NCBI GenBank assembly: GCA_003427395.1
Contig: BFEA01000390.1
Span: 1,314,125 to 1,341,374, forward strand
Source: Chara braunii
Lineage: Eukaryota > Streptophyta > Charophyceae > Charales > Characeae
Direction of reading: 5' to 3'
DNA length: 27,250 bases
Part shown: positions 1-9,956 of the stretch, one piece after another
Position numbering within the stretch: the first letter of the stretch is position 1
Layout: each line of letters begins with the position of its first letter
Notes under the pieces: generated by a model
Seen by the model: only the letters and a program-made list of their open reading frames with translations
Told to the model about the DNA's origin: nothing
Databases searched by the model: none
Translations under genes and position numbers: made by a program

Positions 1-165
1 GGGAGGGAGGTGCGAAAGAAGGGGGGAGGGAGGTTCGGAAGAAGCTGGAGGAGGGTCACCAACAAGGGGGAGGGAGGTTCGAAAGAAGCGGGAGGGAGGT
101 TCGCAAGAAGTGGGAGGGAGGGTGGGAAGTAGCAGGAGGGATGTGCGAAATAATGGGGAGGGGAT
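1..165. repeat. Purine-rich ~22-bp minisatellite
   Basis: Six or so degenerate copies of a unit resembling GGGAGGGAGGTTCGAAAGAAG run from the first base to about 165, with one ~20-bp interruption near 40-60. The strand is almost pure purine and has repeated GGG runs. The array ends in a short (TA)n at 164-175. The left end is cut by the window edge, so the array may be longer. Confidence 0.8.
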
Positions 166-184
166 ATATATATATAAATTATTT

Positions 185-345
185 TCCAACCCGGACCAGT
201 CCAGACATGATGATCCAGACAATCCAGACCGATCCGAACATCGACCGCAAAGCTCGGGAATGCGAACGCCCGGATCGCAACCGGACCGACCGGTGGTCCG
301 GGTCCGGATTGGTCTGACGTCCGGGTCCGCGGTAGCCATGGTCTA
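185..345. other. CpG-rich CCGGACC/TCCAGAC motif block
   Basis: This block is built from irregular recurrences of CCGGACC, GGTCCGG and CCAGAC. A similar CCGG-rich stretch lies at 26380-26420. I see no credible coding signal: the open frames on both strands are low-complexity G/P/R/D peptides, as expected from such composition. Confidence 0.4.
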
Positions 346-2776
346 GATCTATCAGGAAGCAGTCAAGCGGTAACAACAAATAGTTTCAGACCCCTGCAAA
401 CAATTCTACTCCTACGTTTGACTAGTCCAAAATAGAGGCTTGCAACAAAAATAGTCAACCACTCTATCTGCAACAGTATGTTAGCTGTTAGCAGTCCATC
501 ACAACTAACTAATCAAAAATAAATATAAAATCGTTTGTTGAAAAGCATACTGAATGGAAATATTAGAATATTGAACAATCGAGCAATTATTGGAATCTTC
601 CCTCCCCCAATATCCCTCTTGAGTAGTCACTTTGTGTCGACGTCCTGAAGCTCTGGTTCAAACGGCGTGTCTAAAGGTGTGCAATCCGGCCCACCCCTGT
701 ACCCCAAGTCTATGCTAAGCCTGCCAGCCCCGCATCTTCTTTATCCTCGCATGCAACGAGCCTTGATTCCGATTAACCTGGCTGATCAAGAGGCAGTTTA
801 AGGACAGCCCCCATGGTCCTCACGCATTATTTAATGTCGCAATCAGGACGACAATCACAACCAGGGTCCAACAGGAACCTGCCAAAAATATTTATAGATG
901 GTCTGGTTTGCGTCTCTTTCAGGGCTGGCATGCCCAACATGACCTCTATTGCGCAGCAAGCAGGACCAAGGAATTGCGGCAAAGCATGCGTGTACTAGTC
1001 AGCGGGTTGGCATGGTGGCCGTGACCCGAGTGCTTCGTCCAGGGCCCTTCAGAGGCAACGCCCGTCTCCCTGCAGCTTGCTCCGCACGAAGAATGTCAAC
1101 TCTCAAGGTTGAGCGCTTGCAACACCTCACCATGAGAGGACTCTCAAAACAAGACTCACTTCCTCACGGTAAGAAGCAACAAAGAGGGTAGATAAGGTAA
1201 GGAGCAATGTACCTCATAATGCTGCCCCCGACCACATATTTCTCACCTACAACCGATCGTGCACTTATGATGACCATTCGATGCCTCGACACAACCCACA
1301 ATGCAATGCAGTTCCACCTCGGCTTAAATTGCCACGTCAGCAAGCTCTCATCATCCAGCGTCCACCCCATGTCACCACATAGCCTTCCATACGCACCCTC
1401 ACGACCTAAGGCCGCCTATACTCCAAAACACAAGCATTATCACTACCCCGTCATTTTCCAACGAAGCACCAAACAACTATTGGGAAGGAACTAGCGAAGT
1501 GGTTCGAACCGACTCCGATACCAAATTGCAAGGAAAATGAGAGAGCGGGATGACAGAATCCACATAGCACAATCACATTGAAAGCAAGAAAGTCCCACAG
1601 TGTCCAGAAAGTAGCATTGCACCAATATTACACCCATGGAGAATCGAAACATTGAAACCGAATGTCAATGAGAGCTTACTCTCCTCCCCACCAACATACG
1701 TATCCAGGCCCTCTCCCTCTTACTAACGCTCGGCGGCCAGGCTACTCCCTACACACCTATTTTCCTACGAATTGGCAATGCAATTGTTAACGTCAGTAGC
1801 CATCGAAGTACTTGAAGATGTCGGCCAATGCAAACCATCGCCAATACCAGGTATGCGCCCTCACATCATCATCCTCGTCTCTCCCACTCTCTCCCTCTCC
1901 TTGTTTTCCTCCCACATCTTCTCCCTCATGCACGAAGACCACCACCACCTCCACTGGTTGTCCAAGCCTAGCCCTCGCTATGTGCGGCTGGCTAAATTGC
2001 CCTCAGCAGCGCCCTGCCTTCTTCCAGCGCCGCGCACACTGCCTGGCAACTAGCGCTAACGCACAATGCACAGCCTGCAAGCGCACACTCAAGCAGCACT
2101 GCCGCATGCACTGCCTAGTGCCCGAATGAGCCCACCAGTGGCGAGCTCTTTCCTTTACGGAAAGTGCTCCTCCGGTTTGCTGTCTCGCTGGACCTCGTGT
2201 GTTTCTTGTAGCTTCTAGTCCGGCCAAACTATCTACGCCCAAGCCCATTCATACAATGTCCAACCACCCAGGAGTAAACGTGAGGTTCTCCCTGCTTCGC
2301 CTGTGTTGCTGGAAGAGCCTAGAAGGCTCATGAATTATTTCTGATTCTCACAAGTGAGGATGCGCCCACCAAAATTTGCCTTTTTTGACAAACTCAGGCC
2401 ATGTTGAAATTCAGGGGTCTGCCTTTACTTAGGGCGGACTCTTGCTTGTTGAAAGGGACCTGCAAGGGCATGCTGAGAAGCAAACTCGCAGCAAGGCCTC
2501 GTCGAAGAGCCATCCCACATAGGGGTTCCAACAGGCTTTGCTTGGGCCCCTCAGCCTGGTCTCGTAGGCCTATAAACAGGCATTGGCACATATTTGCAAG
2601 CATGCCTTCACTTCGGGTGGGCACGACACTCTCAGACATTGCCGAGGGACTAAATCCTCACATAATGAAGCCCCTACCCCCTTAGGGGCCGCATTTTACC
2701 TCTGTTACTCTCAATTTTGGGCCCCCCTTACTCCAATTTTTCCTTGGCAACTTATTTTTCGTGTAGAGCCCCTTGG
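346..2776. other. Long stretch with no recognisable gene
   Basis: Only short, overlapping open frames with no recognisable protein family occur here on either strand. A pyrimidine-rich patch lies near 1870-1930. A TATA-like CCTATAAACAGG occurs at 2567-2578 in a stretch (about 2400-2700) that could be LTR or promoter debris, but no paired copy exists in the window to support that. Confidence 0.5.
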
Positions 2777-3036
2777 CAATTTCACGAGCAATTCCTCTGG
2801 ATGTCTTTGCCAAGCCTTTCTCAAGCCCACACTCAAACAATTTTACATGCAATTCCTCTCGACGTCTTTGCCAGGCCTTTCTCAAGCCCAAGCTCGAACA
2901 ATTTTACATGCAATTCCTCTGAACATCTTGCCAGGTTTTTCTCAGGCCCAGCCTTTGGACATCCTTGCCAGGCCTTTCTCAAGCCCAAGCTCAAACAATT
3001 TCATATGCAATTCCTTTCGACATCCTTGCCATACTA
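2777..3036. repeat. 61-bp minisatellite, about four copies
   Basis: Unit 1 spans 2777-2837, unit 2 spans 2838-2898 (both exactly 61 bp), unit 3 spans 2899-2995 (61 bp plus a 36-bp internal re-duplication) and a partial unit 4 runs 2996 to about 3036. Each unit begins CAATTTTACATGCAATTCCT and contains TTGCCAGGCCTTTCTCAAGC. Copies differ at several positions, so the array is not recent. Open frames across it on both strands simply reflect the repeat. Confidence 0.9.
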
Positions 3037-4078
3037 TTTTCAAGTTTAAAGCCACTTTCGCCTTTCTGCCTGTTATTTCTTTCGCACGCTTTCTCATCAG
3101 GTAGATGGCACGCCTTCCCCCTACTCAAACGCAATGTCTTCATCGCGCACCTAGTTCTCAGTCGGAGATACGCGCACCTTGCCTACCATGTGATGGATGC
3201 CAGCCCATCAACCCCTAAAAGGAAGGGTGATCAGTCTTTCCCCTGCCGATAACTCACCCCATTCTCCCACTTAGTCCAGATGCCGCTTATCTGGAGACGG
3301 GCATCATCAGTGAGGTACTCGCATCTGACAGGTAGGTCCAGTCCATGCCTCCCAGGACCCCGTCTTACCATAAGTGACTCCCTCATGAATTGTTCCTCCC
3401 GAGTGGTGTTTTTACTGGATCCGGTCTCTTCCTTTCAAGAGAGTTGGGGCTCTCTATTAGTTTGTGAGTGCACTTACAAAGACCTCGCGGTTAGTCCCAG
3501 AACGGTTTCAATGCTCCGTCAGGGCGGTGTCAATGCCCTGTGGTGGTGGCAGACTCCACCCGGTACCCCGCCCGACCTCCCCCGTGGACAGTGTCACTTG
3601 ACTTAGCGAGAGCAACCTTGGTCCATGCCAAACGGTCGGGCCGCCCCTCAACAGCGCGACGTGTTGTTGAAGAGGGTAAAAAAGACTTAGCAAAGCAACT
3701 CTTGGTCCCTTCTCGGGCACCCTGGACGTTTTAAGAACAACATGAGGCGCAATTCGAATCTTCCAACTACAGCTTATTGTCGAAGTTGGTTCCGGATGTC
3801 GAGCATCGTTAACGATACCTTGATCCTTTAACCTTTCACTTCTTAGGAGGGACAGGTCGTGCTCGAACTTTTCCCTGTGGGGCAGAGGTCCTTTGGGGCA
3901 CGGCATCGGGGCCGATATTCCACCTCCCGTTAAGGCCTGAGACTAAAAAGAGAAAAGAAAGTTGAGCAAGTCAATACGTGGTCGTCATGACTCAAGGATG
4001 CCTAGGGTCCCCTAATATGCAATGCACTTTCCAATTCTCAAGCAAACGCTCAACCCAAATGCTCTTTCCAAATTTCTC
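3037..4078. other. Unassigned region left of the retroelement
   Basis: No protein family is recognisable. A 132-codon minus-strand open frame at 3508-3906 has no similarity I can name. Since the region lies downstream (minus-strand sense) of the Ty3 element it could contain 3' LTR material, but I could not find TG...CA ends or a matching copy on the other side of the element. Confidence 0.4.
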
Positions 4079-4600
4079 AAGGCTAATTCTCATGACCGAT
4101 CCGACGACCACTTTTCAATTGGGGCCATTTCTTATGGCCGTCCCGTCGGGCCCTTTTCAATTTTCAATTTCAATTCTCCAATCTCTTTTCAAGGCTGTTT
4201 TTCATGACCGACCCAACGACCTTTCCCAATCCATATTCCATCTCTTCCAATCTTGTCCTTAAGAGTTGATTCTTATTACCGTCCCGACGACCTTTCCAAC
4301 CCACATATTTTTCACTTCTTCCCCCAAGGCTGTACCTTTTTTACCGTGCCAACAACCGTTTCGATTCTCCATCCATCTCTTTCAATCTTCCTTTCAAGGC
4401 TGATTCCTATGACCGTCCCGACGACCTTTCCAATCTACATCTTTTTCTCTTCCTCCCCCAAGGCTGTTTCTTATGACCATCCCAACGGCCATTTCAATTT
4501 TGCATCCATCTCTTTCAATCTCCTTTTCAAGGCTGATTCTCGTGACTGGTCCGACGACCATTTCCTTTCTCATAGCTCAATCCAGCCCAATCTTATTCAG
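4079..4600. repeat. Degenerate 65-70-bp tandem repeat with dimeric ~134-bp order
   Basis: The landmark AAGGCTGATTCTYATGACCG recurs in degenerate form at 4079, 4191, 4261, 4326, 4396, 4460 and 4529. Each copy is followed by a CCGACGACC-like block and a pyrimidine-rich tail. Spacings alternate about 70, 65, 70, 64 and 69 bp. Alternate copies resemble each other better (for example those preceded by ATCTCTTTCAATC), giving a two-monomer unit of about 134 bp. Confidence 0.8.
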
Positions 4601-4644
4601 TCTTTCTCAGACAGTCATGAAAGGTTCCTCCCCCATGTGGTAAG

Positions 4645-4756
4645 ACAACCTTTTCAGGGGTCATTCTTTTCCATTCCAGTCGGACAACCTTTTCAAGGGT
4701 CATTCTTTTCCATTCCAATCGAACAACCTTTTCAGGGGTCATTCTTTTCCATTTCC
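4645..4756. repeat. 39-bp tandem repeat, 2.9 copies
   Basis: Copies at 4645-4683, 4684-4722 and 4723-4756 begin ACAACCTTTTCAGGGGTCAT. The unit is a multiple of three, so a plus-strand frame reads as 13-residue repeats (QPFQGSFFSIP). The frame runs straight into a poly-glycine from the poly-G tract and is not a credible protein. Confidence 0.9.
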
Positions 4757-4808
4757 TTGCTAGTGCCCGAGGGGGTGGGGGGGGGGGACATGGATGGCAT
4801 CTTTTACT

Positions 4809-4863
<55 letters not shown>
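4809..4863. repeat. Poly-G homopolymer, 55 bases
   Basis: An uninterrupted run of 55 G, preceded at about 4772-4788 by a shorter interrupted G run and followed at 4906-4921 by T9-C8-type homopolymers. Such a tract can form G-quadruplexes and is also a place where read length and assembly are unreliable, so the exact count should not be trusted. Confidence 0.9.
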
Positions 4864-4864
<1 letters not shown>

Positions 4865-4957
4865 GGTTTAGGAGCGACCATCTTATACAATTTTAGTGTG
4901 CAATTTTTTTTTCCCCCCCCCTCATTACAGCTTGCTGCCACAATGAAGTCGTGACCA

Positions 4958-5031
4958 CACCCGACTTAGCGTCTAGTGCACTGCACCCGACTTAGCTTCT
5001 AGTGCACTGCACCCGACTTAGCGTCTAGTGC
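4958..5031. repeat. 26-bp tandem repeat, 2.8 copies
   Basis: The units at 4958-4983, 4984-5009 and 5010 to about 5031 share the pattern CACCCGACTTAGCGTCTAGT and are nearly identical (one G/T difference in the second). The array sits between the poly-G tract and the end of the retroelement coding region. Confidence 0.9.
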
Positions 5032-5173
5032 TCAAGGAGAGGCGCTCGTCCTCAGGCAGCGCTAGCCCACCCGACAGTTCGACCATAGACAAGGATACAA
5101 AACCGATCTCTTGTCTTCATTCTTTCTCACTCTCAGCCTTCTGCGACTTGAGTCTTGCCTCGACTTGGTTGGA

Positions 5174-5404
5174 TTAGGCTCCTCGGGGAGCAACACCTTC
5201 ATGCCCCTCTACCCATGGGTTCTCTAACCTCTCTTGAACTTGACTGAAAGCCAATGCCTTATTTGTACAAACGCCATTTCCATAGTACTTTTCCAAGATA
5301 CAATCTTTGTCTTTCCCAGGATCCGAAAGAACAATCATCCCAACTGGTTCCATACCAAAGTCCCTTGCCAGCCTTTCCCTCAAAAATCTTTCAAGGCAAC
5401 TCAT
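5174..5404 (-). pseudogene. Post-integrase ORF, C-terminal part
   Basis: This 76-codon minus-strand frame has a balanced, protein-like composition and segments such as CLERFLRERLARDFGMEPVG, PGKDKDCILEKYYGNGVCTN and QVQERLENPWVEGHEG. It lies 3' of integrase in the element's sense and ends about 140 bp before the 26-bp repeat array. I do not recognise the fold and no catalytic motif is evident. It is in a different frame from the acidic ORF just upstream (6063-5548), so it is either the C-terminal part of the same broken gene or a separate small gene. Its tidy composition, in contrast to the low-complexity sequence around it, is the reason for listing it. Confidence 0.5.
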
Positions 5405-5547
5405 ACAGAAAGTAGTCCATAATTATTCACTACTTATCTCGCTAAATCTTGACCAGTCTTTGTCTTGCTCATATTCAACTATCTTATTCACATTTGCCAA
5501 AGTCAATGTTACAGTTGCTAGAAACATTTGTCAAACATCTACCACTT

Positions 5548-6406
5548 CTAGTCCTTTTTGCTTACACTAGCCTTTTGTCGTTTGACTTCTTGTCCCGCGT
5601 CCTTCCACATCTGCTCCTCAACTCCCAAGCCAAAGGTCCCGATTTCCTCCCTTTTCCTTATGAGCTTTCGCAGTTCTTCCTCATTGAAGAAGTCCAGAAG
5701 TATGACTGCCTTCTCGGTCCTCATCTTTTTCTTGGCCTTGATGATCCAATCACGTCTTATCACACTAATCGATTGGTTGAACCAATGGCTACACGTTGGT
5801 CCAAACTCATCTTCCCACTTGGAGGGTTCTGCTTTCGAGTCACCCTGCGCTGGTCGCCCCTCTTCCATTGGTCTTGTAATCACGTCCGTCTCGTTCCCAC
5901 TACCAATCTCAATGACCTCGCGGGGTTCCTCCTCAATCTCGTCCTTTTCTTCCCATAAGGGGTTGTACTCACCCGTAAAATTCTCAGGGTTTACGTTGTA
6001 CGGAATACTAAAAACTCCCCTTATATTTCTCCTCATAGTCCCCATAGCATTCTTCGTACCCATTGGCTAAGTTATAGTCCCTTCCCTCGCCTCTTGCCCC
6101 TTCATATTCTGAGTTTGTCCCCTCCTCTTCACTTCCATCCTCAAGTCGGTAATCTAGTTTCTCGCCCTCCATGAGGGCCGAGGGCCCGTTACACTAGATT
6201 TTTTTCCTCTTCTTTCCAAGCGTACTTCTTGGCTTTGAGCGTATGAACATTATTGGTTTTTGTCTGTCCTGTGGTCCCTCCGATCTATGCCATTCATCTC
6301 CGATTGGTACATTTATGCGGTCGGCATCGTTCTCATTATTGAACTTCATTTTAGACTCTGAATTTTTTCCTGTTCCTGCAATCAGAAGGAAAAACAAGAT
6401 CCACAA
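5548..6406 (-). pseudogene. Acidic ORF downstream of integrase, broken
   Basis: Reading right to left, one frame covers 6406 to about 6016 with an in-frame stop at 6194-6196. A shift then leads into a 171-codon frame from 6063 to 5548. The first part begins with a short hydrophobic stretch (WILFFLLIAG) and becomes very acidic after about 6172 (LEDGSEEEGTNSEYEG, YGDYEEKYKG). The second part continues acidic (EEKDEIEEEPREVIEIG) and then turns basic and helical (DWIIKAKKKMRTEKA, FFNEEELRKLIRKREEIG). Most Ty3/gypsy elements end after integrase, so this is an accessory ORF of unknown function. The single hydrophobic stretch is not enough to call it envelope-like. The acidic-then-basic layout could suit nucleic-acid or chromatin binding, but that is only a guess. 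Confidence 0.5.
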
Positions 6407-6462
6407 CGCATTCCTTTATGGCGCCATGATCCCCCATTCCAAAAAATACACCATTTCCCCCA

Positions 6463-6940
6463 GTCCCCTTCATGCAATACCATATGATACACCGTTCTGC
6501 GTCAATTTACCCGCAGTAACATCCAAATCTCATCCATCCCTCAAAAACTATGATACATTGCCCCAGACACCCCCATTACCCGAAGGCATAGCCACCCCCA
6601 AAAAAGCAACACGCATCATAGATAAGATCCCTACCACCACTTCGATTGCCGGCTCCCCGGTTTCCTTGTCCTGAGCTTTTTTTTATTTTATTTCCACTGG
6701 GTCCCCTTCGTGCAATACCATATGATACACCGTTCTGCATCAATTCAGCCGCATTAACGTCCAAATCTCATCCATCCCTCAAAAACTATGATCCATTGCC
6801 CCAGACACCCCCATTACCCGGAGGCATTGCCACCCCAAAAAAAAGCAACACACATCACAGATAAGATCCCTGTCGCCACTTAGCTCGCAGGCTCCCTAGT
6901 TTCCTTGTCCTGAGCTTCTTGTAACCATTTCCACTGGGTC
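6463..6940. repeat. 238-bp tandem duplication (two copies)
   Basis: Copy 1 (about 6463-6700) and copy 2 (about 6701-6940) both contain TGCAATACCATATGATACAC (starts 6473 and 6711), CATCCAAATCTCATCCATCC or a close variant, and end near TTTCCACTGG. Roughly 90% of positions match by eye. The duplication lies between the integrase C-terminus and the downstream ORF, and it pushes the post-integrase frame apart. Confidence 0.9.
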
Positions 6941-7124
6941 CCGACTTAGAAACCAGACTAGTCCTTGTCTCGAAAAATGACCCTTTCAATCCAGTCCCAT
7001 CCAGATTTTCCAATTCAAAGGTGTTCATCCCTGGAGGCTTAGCCACCCGGTGAGGGCCCTTGAATCTCCTTCCCAATTGGCCTGACCAAGTGCTTTCTAG
7101 TGCCGAATTTCTGACTAGGACCAT
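6855..7124 (-). pseudogene. Integrase C-terminal (GPY/F-type) domain
   Basis: The minus-strand frame begins MVLVRNSALESTWSGQLGRR and continues FKGPHRVAKPPG and FELENLDGTGLKG. This is the GPY/F module of Ty3/gypsy integrases: a 'GD.V.vr' entry, a 'kw.GP..V' strand with GP at about residues 23-24, and a closing 'L..LDG' motif. In intact elements this SH3-like module follows the DDE core and helps bind DNA. Here it is in a different frame from the core (7740-7525), and the intervening sequence has been duplicated. The last ~25 residues fall inside the 238-bp duplication and are probably not original coding sequence. Confidence 0.8.
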
Positions 7125-7240
7125 CTCCCCCGCTTGGAGTGGTTCAGTCTCAACATTCTTGAGCTAATCCGATCCTGCCTTATCCGCCATCCTGCTATCA
7201 AGGACTTGGTTCACCACGTCCTCCATTGCCTCCTCCGGGA

Positions 7241-7592
7241 AATCAATTTCCCTCCCATACCATAGCTCGACTGGAATACATCCTGTAGTCCTCTTTGGAG
7301 TCACGTTTTCTGAAAAAACGGCCTGCTTAAGTTACTTGGGCAAGTTCCCAACATTGTCTACAACTAATTTCGCAATCGTGTTCTTCTGAGTCCGATGTCC
7401 TCTCTCTATCAGGGCTTCCACCGAGAAATCAATTTCCCTCCAATACCATAGCTCGGTTGGAATACATCTTGTAGTCCTCTTTAGAGTCACGTTTTCTGAA
7501 AAATGGCATGCTTATGTACTTGGGTCAGTTCCCAACATCGTCTACCGCTAAGTTCACGATCGTGTTCTTCTGAGTCTGATGTCCTCTCTCTA
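7241..7592. repeat. 186-bp tandem duplication inside integrase
   Basis: AATCAATTTCCCTCC begins at 7241 and again at 7427. The copies run about 7241-7413 and 7427-7592 and both end near GATGTCCTCTCTCTA. Identity is lower than in the neighbouring duplications, perhaps mid-80s percent by eye, with indels. On the minus strand each copy encodes a version of the segment after the integrase core (TGCIPVELWYGREIDF-like, equivalent to the usual TGYSPFELVYG). Confidence 0.85.
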
Positions 7593-7740
7593 CGGGCGCA
7601 TTAGCCTCTATGTGGTATGGCTCAATAAGCTTATTGAGTACCCTGAAGGGCCTAAATCTTTTGCAAGTGCTCAATACTTCCTGATTTACAAACTCCGTCC
7701 CATTATCAACTATAAACCTTCTGATGAATGGGTGCCTCAA
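7525..7740 (-). pseudogene. Integrase catalytic core fragment (DDE)
   Basis: The frame contains VDNGTEFVNQEVL followed by PYHIEANAPVERGHQTQKNT. This is the second half of the DDE integrase core: Asp12 (about 7705-7707) in DNGTEF is the second catalytic acidic residue and Glu51 (about 7588-7590) in PVERGH is the third. Integrase inserts the element's cDNA into host DNA. The two are separated by 38 residues instead of the usual 35. The three extra residues sit in a stretch reading RFRPFRVLNKL that looks like a small internal repeat or local frameshift. The first catalytic Asp was not found in a continuous frame. Confidence 0.85.
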
Positions 7741-7970
7741 ATAAAAGTCAACTCGCCACTGCTTTTCTTATTTTCTTCTTGAGGGCCTTTTGCTTGCACC
7801 TCTTTGATCACTTTTTTATACTCTCTATTACTGCCTCCACAAACCCACTACGGTTGTCTTTAGCGTCAAGAGTGTACCTGTATCCTTCCATACATGCATT
7901 ACTGCGAGATTGAGGTGGACCAAATGCCCTGGTCCTAACACCCGATTGGGTCTCAAAGGTTCAAAAACAC

Positions 7971-8390
7971 GAGCCGAACTCCGCTCTTGGCAGATCAGGC
8001 AGGTCTAGAAATATGTGGCCACAATTCCTCTGGTTCCACAATGTCTCCCCATGAATCCTTTTCTACCGCCATTGTCATCAGTTCCTCCTCTCGCCCACAA
8101 TGCCTCCCCATGAATCCTTTTTTTACCTTACAGCCCTTCCTTGTAACTGGTCCTTCCCTGAGTTTCGCAACTACGGCGGGAGCCGAACTCCGCTCTTGGC
8201 AGATCAGGCAGGTCTAGAAATATGTGGCCACAATTCCTCTGGTTCCACAACGTCTCCCCATGAATCCTTTTCTACCGCCATTGTCATCAGTTCCTCCTCT
8301 CGTCCCACAATGCCTCCCCATGAATCCTTTTTTTACCTTACAGCCCTTCCAGGTAACTGGTCCTTCCCTGAGTTTCGCAACTACGGCGGG
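7971..8390. repeat. 209-bp tandem duplication over the integrase zinc-finger region
   Basis: Copy 1 is 7971-8179 and copy 2 is 8180-8390. Both start GAGCCGAACTCCGCTCTTGG and end CGCAACTACGGCGGG and are about 95% identical by eye. Each copy also contains an internal echo (CTCCCCATGAATCC twice, about 60 bp apart). On the minus strand the unit encodes TCLICQERS, consistent with the second half (C-x2-C) of the HHCC zinc-binding domain that precedes the integrase core, and two GFMGR.CGTRG-like segments. Confidence 0.9.
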
Positions 8391-8413
8391 AGACCCCTCT
8401 TCCAAAACCTTAA

Positions 8414-8890
8414 TCAATCCCTAGATGTGTATGCCTGGTTTGTTACCTCGTTATTCGCCACAAGAGTCCCTCCCTCGTAATTGAGAATTGCGTCGATAGG
8501 TTTCGCGTCCTCTACTACCTCCGGTGTGATGCAGACCTTGCTCAGGCCATCGACCCTATCCCTAAGCTCGACAATGCGCTTGATCTTGTAATTGAACTGC
8601 CAAATGAACCCTACATAGCTTCCCACCATAGAATCTATGGGCTTGCAATTCTTTAGCGCTCCTGCAATATTCGTCGGATCGATCCTAAGAATGAAGTGAC
8701 TCCCAAACAGGTAGGCTTGAAAGGTTTTAGGACAGTGGAGGACAACCAATACCTCCTCCTTGAATTGAGAGTACTGACGCTCCGCAGAGTTTAATGTCCT
8801 ACTCTCAAGTCTGACCTCTCTGTATCAACACTCCTCCCACAACTAAAGGTCCCCCATCGGCCTACAGTATAAACGGCCACCCTAACTCAT
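8414..8890 (-). pseudogene. RNase H domain of Ty3-type polyprotein
   Basis: A minus-strand frame (8749-8414) reads FQAYLFGSHFILRIDPTNIA, then GFIWQFNYKIKRIVELRDR and VDGLSKVCI. This is the latter half of the RNase H domain, equivalent to the common 'YLyG..F.l.tDh..L' and 'r..g..N.vADaLSR' blocks. The first half is visible in another frame at about 8890-8810 as CFNDELGWPFIL, a stop, then ADGGPLVVGGVLIQRG, where the Asp would be the first catalytic carboxylate. RNase H removes the RNA strand during cDNA synthesis. One stop and at least one frameshift separate the halves. Confidence 0.85.
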
Positions 8891-8971
8891 CATTGAAACA
8901 TAGTGCGAGAAGTGTAACTTTTTCCGACATCAATATGCCTTTCGAGGGCCTGGACAGCGGCTTCTCGTTCC

Positions 8972-9780
8972 TCAGTCCAGTCCATTGTACCTTCTTCGTG
9001 AATCATACCCCGAATAGATTCTGCTATCTTGGCAAAGCCCTTGATAAAGATCCTTCAGAATCCGACGACCCCTAGGAAGGCTCTTACCTCCGTCGTTGTG
9101 CACAGAGGCAATGGCCACTGAGAAATCTTGTAGGTTTTGGCTGGGTTGAGTTTCCTTCCATACGCCCCACAACGAAAACCTAGGATGGTCACTTTTGAAC
9201 AATACTTTGGGACCGCTGGCAGTGATGTTGTACACTAGGAACCTCCGAAGGAGATCCTTGATGTCCTATAAATCGTCCCACACAAACTTTCGTACTTCGG
9301 GCTGGATTTCTATCTCATTCTTCTCTTGGGCGCCTTTGATCAGATTATCATCAATGTAATGTTCGCACTTTGCTTGGAACAGGCGACTACGAGCATCCTC
9401 CCCTGTGCTTCTACCACAATATTGGTGACACCCATAAGGGTTACCTGCATTTGCAGATGGCCTACCGAGGTATGCATGGCCGTGTAGGGTATATCTCGAG
9501 CGTCTAGCGGGAGCTGATCGAATCCGAAATAGGGATCTACCAGCGAGTAAATGCTCTGACCAGCGTAAGACTCTGCCAATAAGTATGCCCGAGGCAGCTA
9601 CCCTGCAACCCGAATAGTCACAGCATGCTTCTGCACATCCTCGATCCACCAAAGGGTCTTGTTAGATTTCCGGATTACTAACCACCTGTTTGCGTACGGA
9701 CATGCGGTACCCTCCGCGACCAAGGAGTCCATTTCTGCTCTAAACAGGTTTGTCACTTCGCCTGCTATTCCAAAATCGTA
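8972..9780 (-). pseudogene. Reverse transcriptase domain of Ty3-type polyprotein
   Basis: Remnants read right to left: CPYANRWLVIRKSN near 9700 (palm entry); SIYSLVDPYFGFDQLPLDA at about 9540, containing the first catalytic Asp; AMHTSVGHLQMQVTLMGVTN at about 9450 (the conserved 'MPFGL.NAP'-type block); and, after a frameshift, EHYIDDNLIKGA at about 9350, the YxDD catalytic box in the form YIDD. Next come VRKFVWDDL and, in frame 9235-8972, YNITASGPKVLF and the thumb/connection region. The enzyme would copy element RNA into cDNA. At least three frames are needed to read it, so it is dead. Confidence 0.9.
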
Positions 9781-9794
9781 GGCTGACCCTTTAC

Positions 9795-9895
9795 CTACCT
9801 ACTACATAAATATAAAGATGTATTGCTTTATTTATAATTCTACATTCTAAGTAATTTATCAAATACTCTACATTCTACACATATGTCATTCAAAC
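9795..9895. other. AT-rich insertion inside the RT coding region
   Basis: About 100 bp of very AT-rich sequence (TATAAATATAAAGATG..., with CTACATTCTA occurring twice) interrupts moderately GC-rich coding sequence. It sits between the pre-RT segment (EFHLAFAFNDN... near 9960) and the RT palm entry (near 9700). Its composition is unlike both sides, so it is probably a later insertion such as a small non-autonomous element. I could not define terminal inverted repeats or a target duplication. Confidence 0.45.
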
Positions 9896-9956
9896 ACTTG
9901 TGCTCGACCTTATGAATTTTGATTGGGGGTATCAACTTCGTATCAAGTCCTCTCTT

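Noticed and set aside
4253-4954. 233-codon plus-strand open frame
   Set aside because: It is made of minisatellite translation followed by poly-glycine from the poly-G run and has no independent protein signal.
2777-5031. CRISPR-like spaced repeats
   Set aside because: The repeats are contiguous tandem units without unique spacers, and the genome is eukaryotic.
2300-5170. 3' LTR of the Ty3 element
   Set aside because: Plausible by position, but there is no matching copy at the other end, no TG...CA boundaries and no convincing polypurine tract.
6194-6406. Envelope-like protein after integrase
   Set aside because: There is only one short hydrophobic stretch (WILFFLLIAG), with no signal peptide plus anchor layout, and the frame is broken.
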